NCBI RefSeq assembly: GCF_038632915.1
Contig: NZ_CP152050.1
Span: 3,347,501-3,411,500, forward strand
From: Paenisporosarcina sp. FSL H8-0542
GTDB taxonomy: Bacteria > Bacillota > Bacilli > Bacillales_A > Planococcaceae
Direction: 5' to 3'
Length of the DNA stretch: 64,000 bases
Positions within the stretch are counted from its first letter, which is position 1. The number at the start of each line of letters is the position of its first letter. Of the stretch, positions 26,319 through 34,841 are shown one piece after another. The position numbers and the translations under genes were made by a program. Under the pieces are notes generated by a model. That model saw only the letters and a program-made list of their open reading frames with translations. It ran no database searches and was not told where the DNA came from.

Positions 26319-26909
26319 TTATCTAGAAATCGCTTTCTTCTCATTTTCATAATGCATAAACAAAGTGCCCGCAATATCAGAAACATATGCGACTTTCTTT
26401 TTCATCTTCACCTTTTTGTTATATTGAAGATGGTAAGCATGAACCTCATCGAAATATAACTGATTCTTGCCAGTGGAGTTTGTTTTAAATATCAATAACG
26501 CACCCTTTATCTTACACAATTCAGTTGCACGTTCTAAAAGCTCATTGATCCTATCAGTACTTCTGACATTCAGGATTCCAATAACATGTTCAGGAATGAT
26601 TTCACGTTCACAGAAAAGCTTATTCAACGTTTCTTCATCCTTACCGAAGTAGTTCTCACGTTCTAAATGCAAGATGAAGTCAGTCCAACCCGTTTCGTCA
26701 CCGTTATCCCACCATGTCAAATCCATAGCTCGATTTGTCCCGTTAATTGTATCCTCGGTAAAAGGTGAAAATCCTAACATCGAACCCAATCTCGAAAAGT
26801 ATTCAATCTCTGTCATGGTAAACGAATGTTTCCCATGATGGACCGTCAAATTAAATGTGTGATAGTTCCTTACATAGCCGTCAAATAACTTCATTAAATT
26901 CACTTTCAA
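26319..26909 (-). CDS. Unknown 196-residue protein of the four-gene operon
   Basis: I do not recognise it. The best start is the TTG at 26909, since GGAGG lies seven bases upstream; the longer frame has no ribosome site. The sequence is a mixed alpha/beta protein with RAMDLTWWDNG followed by FILHLERENYFG, a D...ExE arrangement that could be a degenerate PD-(D/E)xK site, and GALLIFKTNS, KNQLYFDEVHAYHLQ further on. It starts 42 bases after the 26952 gene in the same operon. Confidence 0.6.
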   Translation of the reverse strand: MKVNLMKLFDGYVRNYHTFNLTVHHGKHSFTMTEIEYFSRLGSMLGFSPFTEDTINGTNRAMDLTWWDNGDETGWTDFILHLERENYFGKDEETLNKLFCEREIIPEHVIGILNVRSTDRINELLERATELCKIKGALLIFKTNSTGKNQLYFDEVHAYHLQYNKKVKMKKKVAYVSDIAGTLFMHYENEKKAISR

Positions 26910-26951
26910 ATTATTACCTCCATTGAGGATATTGTTTGTCAATCGTTGTCA

Positions 26952-27959
26952 CTATAATTTATAGCGATATGTCACCGTACTACTTTTTCCACTCGGAGGA
27001 GCATAAATCACTTCATATGGGAATAACTCAAGGCTAGCCATAGCTCCGCACACGGAAGGATAACTATTTTTAAGATTCATCGCTTTATGGACATCTCTCG
27101 AGCATATATCAGCAGATTCTTCTCCCGATGCTTTTTCAGCTTGTAGAATTTCAATGATAAAATTTCTTATGTCTTGTGTACTTGTTTTGCTATCAGAAGA
27201 CTGCTTTATAACAACTCGTTTGATTGAATCTTGAAGGCGAAACTCACTTGAAAAATTGATTAAACGTTCAATCATCTGACTACCTTTTTTGGCAGATAAG
27301 ATTTCAGTGACTTTCCAAAAGTACATATCAATTGTTTTCATTGGAGTATATTTCATGTGTTCGGTTGAGGTTTCCTCAATAAATCCTTCAAACTCGAATT
27401 GATAATAATTGAAAAAGGATTGTAACTGCAAAAATGAACGTTGGTTGAATTGGCCAGACATCCCATGCAACCGTGCTGCCTCCCTAAAAAAACGATCGTA
27501 AGCTGGAATCACACCAAACACACCTAAAAGTATTTTCGAGGTCAATGTATCCGTGATTTCAAGATGAGACACTTCCTCTTTCTTAGATTCATATAGAAAC
27601 GGTTGATAAATGGCTCTTGTATCAGCTATTAATTGTTCAAGTATTTCTATGTCCTGATGTCGATGGAAGTCCAATTCATTACCAGCTAACAAAATTTTGT
27701 ACTTTTCTTTTCTAACTATATTTTCAATGAATGGCTTATGTATTAAATAATCTCTTTGCAATAAAAATGAATTTCTTAACATTCCCCAGCTAGCCAAATA
27801 GAAAGCGAGATGTAAACACGCATGATCTACAACTTTATCGTCGTCGAAGTTTTGTCGGTTTTGCTTAAAGAAATCATAACAGTGTTCCCAAGACTTAAAA
27901 CGATGATTATCCACATTTGTTGTTTCATTGTGGTATGCATACAGTACTTCTTTAATCAT
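26952..27959 (-). CDS. Unknown 335-residue protein, first gene of the four-gene operon
   Basis: The N-terminal two-thirds belongs to a widespread unnamed family that I recognise only by its block HLAFYLASWGMLRNSFLLQRDY, followed by GVIPAYDRFF and RLHGMSGQFNQRSFLQL. It is alpha-helical with no catalytic signature that I can read. The C-terminal 90 residues (DVHKAMNLKNSYPSVCGAM and a final strand) look like a winged-helix domain added to it, so it may sense or bind nucleic acid. AGGGGTG precedes the ATG. It leads the operon that ends with the GIY-YIG gene. Confidence 0.65.
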   Translation of the reverse strand: MIKEVLYAYHNETTNVDNHRFKSWEHCYDFFKQNRQNFDDDKVVDHACLHLAFYLASWGMLRNSFLLQRDYLIHKPFIENIVRKEKYKILLAGNELDFHRHQDIEILEQLIADTRAIYQPFLYESKKEEVSHLEITDTLTSKILLGVFGVIPAYDRFFREAARLHGMSGQFNQRSFLQLQSFFNYYQFEFEGFIEETSTEHMKYTPMKTIDMYFWKVTEILSAKKGSQMIERLINFSSEFRLQDSIKRVVIKQSSDSKTSTQDIRNFIIEILQAEKASGEESADICSRDVHKAMNLKNSYPSVCGAMASLELFPYEVIYAPPSGKSSTVTYRYKL

Positions 27960-28008
27960 ATTTACACCCCTATTTTAAATTTTGTTTATCACTTCGACTC
28001 TTTACGAC

Positions 28009-28158
28009 CTACTTAACTTTCCGATAAGCCCTTCGCTCTGCATACTCGCTACAAGCAATACAGACGTTCAATACCTCATTGCGATCATTGCGATATTTCA
28101 ATAATGGACTGATTTTTCGTTTACAAATTGCACAAGGCTTTTTAAAAAACCCAAACAT
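28009..28158 (-). CDS. Small putative zinc-binding protein, 49 residues
   Basis: A short frame begins MFGFFKKPCAICKRKIS and continues to VLNVCIACSEYAERR; two CxxC pairs 24 residues apart form a likely zinc ribbon, in a lysine/arginine-rich protein. AGAGGG lies upstream of the ATG. It sits 49 bases upstream of the four-gene operon, on the same strand, and could be its first member or an independent gene. Function unknown. Confidence 0.6.
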   Translation of the reverse strand: MFGFFKKPCAICKRKISPLLKYRNDRNEVLNVCIACSEYAERRAYRKVK

Positions 28159-28193
28159 TTATATCCCTCTTTCGTTTAGTTTTACAAAATTCG

Positions 28194-28679
28194 TTAGGGT
28201 TTCGATCGGAACCCTGGCACGATAAACCATGTTTCACCAACCTGCTCATTTAATTCGTTGTACTCTGCTACAGTACCATTGTGTAACTCAATCAAATTCT
28301 CATAATTTTTCCGATAAGCCTCTATATCCGCGACCATCACTTTATAGTTCCCTGAATCCTGCTGGTATGCTTGATAGCGTTGTTGGTAATCTGAATAAAT
28401 CGTAACCGGCATTCCATTTTGGAAACTGTTTTGCCAACCTATTCATTTCTGTGAGCTTAGTTCCAAATCTTGAAAATATGTTGTCACATTCATTTCCTTT
28501 TCTTTTAATGCTACTTCTGTTGATTTAAGTTCCGTAGTTTATGAATCCATCAATCTTTTTAACATACGCATTCGGTCATGCTCTTGCTTTTCACTAAAGT
28601 ATTGAAAACCTACAAATACTAGATTAAACACTATGTAAATGCCAACAATAGACCCGACCAACTTTGCAATCGAATTCAT
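28194..28679 (-). pseudogene. Broken gene for a membrane-anchored coiled-coil protein
   Basis: An ATG at 28679 (GGGAGGTG upstream) opens MNSIAKLVGSIVGIYIVFN, a membrane anchor, but the frame stops after 46 codons. Continuing in the same frame gives TTELKSTEVALKEKE before a second stop. A third frame then resumes as MPVTIYSDYQQRYQAYQQ and a coiled coil up to PGFRSKP. The parts form one protein with an N-terminal helix and a periplasm-side coiled coil (about 160 residues), now with at least one nonsense change and one frameshift. Confidence 0.7.
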
Positions 28680-28855
28680 TTTACACCTCCCGACAATTCC
28701 CCAAACTTTCCCTCTATTATAATTGTGAAATCTAGAAACTTTTGTCGATTCTTGTCTATAACTTCAAAGACCCTCAATTTTGTGTCAGTTCCTAGGGTAA
28801 TTATGAGATTCATATAGTAAAATAATTTATAATCATTAACTCTGGAGGTAGCCTT

Positions 28856-30184
28856 TTGACACAACATGCACAACAACTTTTAACGTTACTTGAAGATTCC
28901 ATAGAATTCGCCAAATTGAACAATCATTTTAAGAGATTTAATCCATTTAAGATATTATCGGTGGATCAATTTGAAATACGTCATTCGAATTTCTTGGTGT
29001 GGATGTTGAATCCTAAAGGGAATCATAATCTAGGAGATTTCTTTTTAAAGAAACTTCTAGCAAAAGCTTTCGTCCATCCAAATAATCTGGAGGATACGAA
29101 CAAACTTGCCCATCTTAATCCATTGAATTTGGTCAACCTCAATTTTCAGGATGTCATTGTCCACAAAGAACTCCTGACGTCAATTGATCAACGGATCGAT
29201 ATTTTGGCTGTGTCTGAAAGCAATAAAACCGTAATTCTTATTGAAAATAAGTTTTGGTCAAAAGAATCTTTTAATCAATTGAAAAATTACTTAGCGTTTG
29301 TTAACGAAAAATTCGAGGGCTATACGATTGTTCCTATATATTTAACAATGTTGGAAGACCCTCCATCTGAAGACAAATATTTAATGCTTACTTATAGGAA
29401 TATATTAAGTACGTTGAAGGATTATGTGGTTTTGAACGAGGCCTTTATGAACGACGAAGTGTACTCATTCATTTCTTACTACATAGAAGTATTGGCAGAT
29501 CAATTGGAGGAGAACGAAGAACTAAACCAATCTGCCTTATCCATTTATCAAGACCATAAAGATGCAGTTGACCTGCTATATACTTCCGTCAATAAAAAAT
29601 CTTCCATGAAAGCAGTGAATCATCAATTGATTGCAACTGCAACAGTGGACGAAGAGGTCTTGAAAAAACTATACATGGAAAACAAGGAAGCCATCGATTA
29701 TATCGTCAAAGTCGGCAATAGCATTATGTCCGAAGCCTTCAAATCCTTTGCAGCTTCTAAAGGAATGGAAAGCGACCACTTCACCGCTCATCATCGTCTC
29801 CCTTCGTTCGTTGAAAAAGAATGGGCAGCAGCACATAACCGTGAAGACTTACGACAAAAATGGTGGCTCGATAGAGGATTGATTGCCTGGTTTGCAAACA
29901 GCAATAACCGCCTCATGTTAAAAGTCGAAGTTGGCCCACTCCTTCAGGAAAAACGTGTGGAACTTTTACAAGCTCTCCAAAATGAAGGCATACTAATTCG
30001 CGACATATCCTTCGAGGACGGTAAAAAATACACTGGCATTTATACCAGTTTCCTTCCTTTATCTAATTGGGAGTCAAAAGAGACAATCAGTCAGGCCATG
30101 ATGCAGTTGTATGAAAATACTGAGTACCAGGAACTGAATGAGCGAATTAAACGGGCATTAAGTAATTTAGAAATCCAGAGATGA
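28856..30184 (+). CDS. PD-(D/E)xK nuclease superfamily protein (PDDEXK_4-like)
   Basis: This matches PDDEXK_4-like proteins: FEIRHSNFLVWMLNPKGNHNLG is the N-terminal block with the conserved RHS.FL.WLL.P pattern, and DQRIDILAV (D115) with VILIENKFWS (E130-N-K132) is the active site. SFNQLKNYLAFV supplies the following glutamine. The C-terminal 200 residues are a separate domain of unknown function. It begins at TTG with GGAGG nine bases upstream, and has its own terminator. Family members are frequent in accessory and defence regions; target specificity is unknown. Confidence 0.82.
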   Translation: MTQHAQQLLTLLEDSIEFAKLNNHFKRFNPFKILSVDQFEIRHSNFLVWMLNPKGNHNLGDFFLKKLLAKAFVHPNNLEDTNKLAHLNPLNLVNLNFQDVIVHKELLTSIDQRIDILAVSESNKTVILIENKFWSKESFNQLKNYLAFVNEKFEGYTIVPIYLTMLEDPPSEDKYLMLTYRNILSTLKDYVVLNEAFMNDEVYSFISYYIEVLADQLEENEELNQSALSIYQDHKDAVDLLYTSVNKKSSMKAVNHQLIATATVDEEVLKKLYMENKEAIDYIVKVGNSIMSEAFKSFAASKGMESDHFTAHHRLPSFVEKEWAAAHNREDLRQKWWLDRGLIAWFANSNNRLMLKVEVGPLLQEKRVELLQALQNEGILIRDISFEDGKKYTGIYTSFLPLSNWESKETISQAMMQLYENTEYQELNERIKRALSNLEIQR

Positions 30185-30208
30185 ATCACATTAGAGTTAA
30201 TTCCATAT

Positions 30209-30245
30209 TAAAAACCGACTGAAGTATTTTTCAGTCGGTTTCTTA
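30209..30245 (+). terminator. Terminator after the 28856 gene
   Basis: AAACCGACTGAA pairs with TTCAGTCGGTTT; a near copy of the same hairpin is at 31077-31116. Confidence 0.85.
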
Positions 30246-30295
30246 AATTAAGCAGAATCAATAGTCTTTGAGCTACATATTCTAAATATTATATT

Positions 30296-30395
30296 CTAGG
30301 CTCTAAAATTATAATTTGTATGAATTTTAAGCAGGCCTTTCTAAATCGCCATATCTACCCATTCCATTAAAAATTAATATGAATAGCTTACTTGT
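30296..30395 (-). pseudogene. 3' remnant of an HNH-protein paralogue
   Basis: The minus strand reads KGLLKIHTNYNFRA and a stop, matching the C-terminus KGILKIHTNYHLEPRF of the intact 31162 gene. A little upstream another frame gives NGMGRYGDL, like its ENGGYEDL. It lies next to a copy of the same terminator hairpin, so this is the tail of a second, deleted copy. Confidence 0.65.
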
Positions 30396-30521
30396 AATCT
30401 CCCTTAACAAGCTTGCGCATTTTAATTTCATTAAGGTTTGTTTTATCTAGTAAACCCCTTAGTGGCAAATCTTCTATTTTTCATCGTACTTCTTCACTGG
30501 TAATGGTAACATATTACATGT

Positions 30522-30565
30522 ATTAATTGTTTTACTTTTCTGATTAGAGAAGTAAAGCAATTAAT
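30522..30565 (+). promoter_or_regulatory. Long near-perfect hairpin of unknown role
   Basis: ATTAATTGTTTTACTTTTCT and its partner AGAGAAGTAAAGCAATTAAT form a 20-base stem with two G-U pairs around a four-base loop. There is no T-run after it. It lies 53 bases before the start of the broken 30618 gene and could be part of a leader, a small RNA or an element end. Confidence 0.5.
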
Positions 30566-30617
30566 ATACGCCGTAAAAACATAATCACTTAAATATAAAA
30601 ATCTAAGGATGATTTTA

Positions 30618-31019
30618 ATGACTAATAAAAGCTGTTTCTTCAATAATCCATCAGTTGCAGAAGCAATACATAAGTACCTTGTTCAACTCCCTGGAACAGA
30701 ATAAGATGACAGTGCAGAAGGGCCATCTATAGGATACAAAAGGAAAGAACAGAGATATAAATTTGCTACCTTACATGGGGGCAAATCTTATCAGTCACTA
30801 GTGTTACATGTAGACCCCGGAAATCCTGTAACTCTATTAGGAAAGGAACATCAGAAAGAAGTTCAAGTAGAGTTAGATTTCGATATCAGTACAATTAGAA
30901 AACACCTTCTTAAAAAACATGAGGTGTATATACCTATTGAAAAACTGAATATCTCAAATCCAATCGATAGTATTAAACGCATTATTCATATTGCCTATCA
31001 CCGACAGGATATAGATTAA
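30618..31019 (+). pseudogene. Hypothetical gene with a premature stop
   Basis: The frame opens MTNKSCFFNNPSVAEAIHK and meets TAA after 28 codons (30702-30704), then runs on in the same frame for 105 codons, through GYKRKEQRYKFATLHGGK and VQVELDFDISTIRKHL, to 31019. One nonsense change separates the two halves. The ribosome site AAGGATG is moderate. I do not recognise the family. Confidence 0.6.
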
Positions 31020-31076
31020 CAAAGAAGAATGATTTCCATCGATATATGCATAATTACCAGATTCTCCTGCCTCTAT

Positions 31077-31116
31077 ATTAAAAAACCGACTGAAGCTGAT
31101 TTCAGTCGGAATCTTA
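31077..31116. terminator. Terminator-like hairpin
   Basis: AACCGACTGAA and TTTCAGTCGG repeat the hairpin at 30209, lying between the broken 30618 gene and the end of the HNH gene. Confidence 0.75.
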
Positions 31117-31161
31117 AATATAAGGAATCTGTCGCATTAAAAATAAACTAAAATTCCACAC

Positions 31162-33195
31162 TTAAAATCTTGGTTCTAAATGATAATTTGTATGAATTTT
31201 AAGTATGCCTTTCTTATTCTTAAATTGTGGCACATCATCATTCCAATTCAAATCTTCATAACCACCGTTTTCATAGTGCAAAACTTTATGATGGTGAGGG
31301 CAAACAACAATGACATTTTGATAAGAATCCAGCGGCAGATCGGATTCATCGTTTGTAGATGTTGCTGTTGAGAGTTGGATTATATGATGAACTTCGACAT
31401 ACTCCCGCCCATTCTCCATCCGAATGACGGGTACCCCGTCCGAAGCCTCACAAAGTTGGCAACGATCTAGATATAGCTCTTTCAACAACTTCACCAACTC
31501 ACGACTTCTATTCCGTTTTTCTTCAACTACTTGAGTCTTTCCAAGTGTGCTTTGAACATTCTTTAACCTTGAAAGTAAATCTTCTCGAACATCCAATGCC
31601 ACATTAGGATCGACTTCTTCTGCTACAAAATCTTCAGGAGGATTGTAGATTCGTTCGAAGCCCCATGACTCAATCAATTCTGTAACGGTTCGTTCGAATC
31701 TCACACCATAGAAATAGAGTTTGGCATAGAAAATGGAATTACTCGGGATGAAAATAAAATTATCTTTTATTATATAATGATTCTCAATGAATGATATAAA
31801 CTCTTCTTCTTTATCAATATCCACTATGTAATTTCGCCAGTCATACGGTTTATAGCCTTCAGGCAAGTTTTCGTATAAAACCCTCTTTAACCCATAAGTA
31901 TCCCATAAATAATCCGTTAAATTCATTTCTTTTTTGTAACCTTGTAGAGATAGTGCGCTATAAAAAGGATCATATGAGCTAATGTAAACCTCTCCAGGCG
32001 CCACAGCATATGTTTGAATTAGTAATGAACGGTATTTTTCCAATGTATTCGTCTGTGGAATGCGCTTATAGGGGAGCCCGAAATGCTCAATGAAATCTTT
32101 CAAAGAGAATCCTCGGTTTTTTGCTAACATAACGATACGAGAATATTGGTTTGAGCTCAAGGGAATTTTGACAGTGCCTAGCTCCTCATCATAAAACGAT
32201 TTCAAGATATCAAGAATTTCATCATCTCCAATAAAACGACGGTCGATTATTCGAAGATGTTGAATTCCAAAGTGTTCTAAAAGTTTTTCATGATTAAAGC
32301 CATGTGTTTTCCCTTGTGTCAATTCTCGAATGAGGCGCATCTCATTATCGTCCATACCTCTTTCTTCATGACCGTCTTTTAAAGCACTTTCGAGTAGTTG
32401 TTTTAATCTTTCCAAATCATATGGTTGAAACACATGATATAACTGGCGTTTGAGAGCCTTTTGCAACTCGACAGTGCCATTGAAGACTACTTTCATGTGT
32501 CGATTATTATTAACTAGAAAAACAAATCGCTCATTCTCATTAGAATAGATGCGATACTTTGTATTTGTAGAGTCATTTGAAACCTCAAATCGATTAATCA
32601 TTTCAAGGAAAATGTTTTCCTCTTCCTCCGTCAAATCCTCTTCAACCCAACTGGCATTAGATTTACGTCTACGCTTCAATAGTGAACCGATTGCTTGACG
32701 ACTCACTCCGAACAACTCTGCCCACTCTGTCTGCTTAACGCCAAATTCATTCATTAACTTTTCCATGGTTTTCACATCATAAACATTATTCCCATCTGGA
32801 ACAACTATCGACCCTGCCGGGATACGATTGTAGTAAAACCCCATCGACTCAACGAACGACTCTACATTCATTCCTTTTGTACGTGACGCATAAAACAAAC
32901 GTCGATATAAGACAGGATGGTCGGTACTTAACTTCAGAACAATTCTATCCGGGAAAGTAGCTTGGAGTTCCTCAATAAAGCTATCAAAGGTTGCATTCTT
33001 TGATTCATTTGGCTTACGTACTTGAGTAAAACCATTAGATGCCAACCAATCATTCAGTTTCACCCCTTGTATTTCAGCCTTTTCCTTTGCCAACCTGTAC
33101 AAGTGGTTATCCTTTTTATGAAGTGAAATGACCATCCTATCTGGATATAAAGTAGTTAGCCTGCCTATTATATACTCAGTCATTTTGTCATTCAT
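31162..33195 (-). CDS. HNH endonuclease with five copies of an unnamed repeat and an HTH
   Basis: The C-terminus is an HNH nuclease: CQLCEASDG, VEVHHIIQLS and VIVVCPHHHKVLH provide the zinc cysteines and catalytic histidines. Ahead of it, a module of 50-55 residues recurs at about 8-60, 70-125, 327-382, 386-440 and 462-518 (core: yP-.-v-i-.....Y..l...a...G.....-yi...G). Between copies two and three, KQTEWAELFGVSRQAIGSLL is a helix-turn-helix. The start at 33195 follows GAAGGTGAA. At 677 residues this is larger than usual HNH proteins. The repeats plus HTH suggest recognition of a DNA or protein partner; a defence role is inference. Confidence 0.78.
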   Translation of the reverse strand: MNDKMTEYIIGRLTTLYPDRMVISLHKKDNHLYRLAKEKAEIQGVKLNDWLASNGFTQVRKPNESKNATFDSFIEELQATFPDRIVLKLSTDHPVLYRRLFYASRTKGMNVESFVESMGFYYNRIPAGSIVVPDGNNVYDVKTMEKLMNEFGVKQTEWAELFGVSRQAIGSLLKRRRKSNASWVEEDLTEEEENIFLEMINRFEVSNDSTNTKYRIYSNENERFVFLVNNNRHMKVVFNGTVELQKALKRQLYHVFQPYDLERLKQLLESALKDGHEERGMDDNEMRLIRELTQGKTHGFNHEKLLEHFGIQHLRIIDRRFIGDDEILDILKSFYDEELGTVKIPLSSNQYSRIVMLAKNRGFSLKDFIEHFGLPYKRIPQTNTLEKYRSLLIQTYAVAPGEVYISSYDPFYSALSLQGYKKEMNLTDYLWDTYGLKRVLYENLPEGYKPYDWRNYIVDIDKEEEFISFIENHYIIKDNFIFIPSNSIFYAKLYFYGVRFERTVTELIESWGFERIYNPPEDFVAEEVDPNVALDVREDLLSRLKNVQSTLGKTQVVEEKRNRSRELVKLLKELYLDRCQLCEASDGVPVIRMENGREYVEVHHIIQLSTATSTNDESDLPLDSYQNVIVVCPHHHKVLHYENGGYEDLNWNDDVPQFKNKKGILKIHTNYHLEPRF

Positions 33196-33295
33196 CGTCT
33201 TCACCTTCTATATGTTTAAAAATACTTGCCACTTAATATAATGTTACTGGTTTGTGAGGATAAATAAAGTGGGATATATAGGAAGGTTTTTTTGA

Positions 33296-33343
33296 ATAAA
33301 AAAAGCAGCTGAAGATGTTGATTCAGCTACTGCTAGTTTTTTG
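33296..33343 (-). terminator. Terminator of the YtkA-like gene
   Basis: AGCAGCTGAA and its partner with a three-base bulge form a stem followed, on the minus strand, by a run of T. Confidence 0.7.
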
Positions 33344-33361
33344 ACAGTATAAAATAGAAAA

Positions 33362-33832
33362 TCAAATTTTGCCTTTTATGTTCCCAAACTCGTCCTTTTC
33401 TGAACACGACACTCCTGGAGATATTGTTTTGTCTTCCCCACCGACTACTTCAATTACTTTCGAAGGCATTGTATGCATATCACGTGCTGTCACATGGGAA
33501 GTAATCGAATACGATCCACCTCTTTCAAAAGTGAAAGTTGTAGAATATTCGCCAGCTTTAAATTCAGCTGCAATCATCGTCTTTTCCCCGGAAGTCTCAT
33601 TCAGAACTTCAAACTTCACTTCATCAGCATCCGTTACTATTTCGTCATCCTGTGAAACGCGGACAGAGAATTCAATCTCATGTCCGACTTCCGCCTTCAC
33701 AGGGACAGCGAGATCAGCTAAAACGGGTTCGGGAACGAGTTGTTCGGTCTCTTTAACAGCAATGTTATTCCCGCATGCAGATAGAACTACAATTGCAGTT
33801 AGCAGCAGGATAAATGAATAAGTATGTTTCAT
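33362..33832 (-). CDS. YtkA-like lipoprotein
   Basis: The lipobox VVLSAC (about residues 15-20) marks a lipoprotein. The mature part is one immunoglobulin-like YtkA/FixH-type domain: PVKAEVGHEIEFSVRVSQ and FKAGEYSTTFTFERGGSYSITSHVTARDMH are its usual strands, with a histidine/methionine cluster HVTARDMHTMPS that could bind copper. It ends in a short cysteine-containing tail. AAAGGAG precedes the ATG. It follows a SCO gene on the same strand, a pairing seen in copper delivery to cytochrome oxidase. Confidence 0.78.
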   Translation of the reverse strand: MKHTYSFILLLTAIVVLSACGNNIAVKETEQLVPEPVLADLAVPVKAEVGHEIEFSVRVSQDDEIVTDADEVKFEVLNETSGEKTMIAAEFKAGEYSTTFTFERGGSYSITSHVTARDMHTMPSKVIEVVGGEDKTISPGVSCSEKDEFGNIKGKI

Positions 33833-34035
33833 GAGTCAGGCTCCTTTACGTAAAGTTTAGATGTAGAAAAGACCTTGCAATTAATTAAATTGGCAAAGAA
33901 TGGTACCAAAAGAATTTGTGTTATATTCTTATCTTTTTGTTACGCAGTCGAAAGAAACGTGATAATAAAATTAATATACAATCACAAATTCTACTACCAC
34001 ATTGTCACTATTCCATATTTCTCCGTATTACTTCA

Positions 34036-34593
34036 TTAAAATAACCTGTTAACATCTTTTATTAATTCATCCGTACTATCCCCTTGAATAAAGCTGTAGG
34101 TACCTACAATTTCCCCATTCTGATCAACTAAAAAGAAGTCAGATCCATGAATGACCTGATTTGATGTCTCCGGTTTCTGGACAAGCGTTTGGAACTCATC
34201 ACGTGCAAATATTTCAATTTCTTCTTGGGAATAGCCTGTGAGCATATTCCAATTCGAATCGTCGTCTGTAAAATTCTTTAAATAGTTGTTCAGTTTTTGA
34301 GGAGTATCTACTGTTGGATCCACGCTGAACGAAACGAATTCAACATTTATTTCTTCTTCTCTGAATTTCTCTTGCAATGTTGCCATACTCGCTGTCATTG
34401 GCGGACAGATAGTATCACAACTAGTAAAGATGAAATCCGCAATCCAAACTTTACCTTTTAACTCTTCCGTTCCGAATTCCTCTTCATTTTGGTTCGTAAA
34501 TGCAAATGATTCCATTTGAAATGTTTTTTGGGGATTGCAACCAGCAAGCATTACTAGTGCAAGCGCAATAATCAAGTATCTATTTTTATTCAT
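34036..34593 (-). CDS. SCO family protein (cytochrome oxidase copper assembly)
   Basis: This is a SCO1/PrrC-type thioredoxin-fold protein that delivers copper to the CuA site of cytochrome oxidase or maintains thiols. LALVMLAGC is a lipobox. The metal site is FTSCDTICPPMT (CxxxC) and the distal histidine lies in QVIHGSDFFLVDQNG. VEFVSFSVDPTVDTP is the family's central strand. Length is 185 residues, as expected. GGAGGTAAAG precedes the ATG. It is probably transcribed with the YtkA-like gene 203 bases downstream, since no hairpin intervenes. Confidence 0.9.
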   Translation of the reverse strand: MNKNRYLIIALALVMLAGCNPQKTFQMESFAFTNQNEEEFGTEELKGKVWIADFIFTSCDTICPPMTASMATLQEKFREEEINVEFVSFSVDPTVDTPQKLNNYLKNFTDDDSNWNMLTGYSQEEIEIFARDEFQTLVQKPETSNQVIHGSDFFLVDQNGEIVGTYSFIQGDSTDELIKDVNRLF

Positions 34594-34778
34594 ACTTTAC
34601 CTCCAATCAAGTCATCTTTTATATGTAGTTTAATGGTAAATGATAGTTGTGAAATTTATGTGAGGTTAGACATATGGAATATGGTGTTTTTATGCATGAT
34701 ATCGATATCATGCTATCCTTTGTGATGTCATAGATTTGGATGAGTGGTCTATTCCATTCTTGCTACACTAAAACAAAA

Positions 34779-34825
34779 TAAAAGCATCGAAAAATCAATC
34801 TCTGTGATTTTTCGATGCTTTTTCC
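34779..34825. terminator. Bidirectional terminator
   Basis: AAAAGCATCGAAAAATC pairs with GATTTTTCGATGCTTTT. It ends the PepSY gene and insulates the SCO unit. Confidence 0.88.
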
Positions 34826-34841
34826 TTACGTGTTAATTTGT

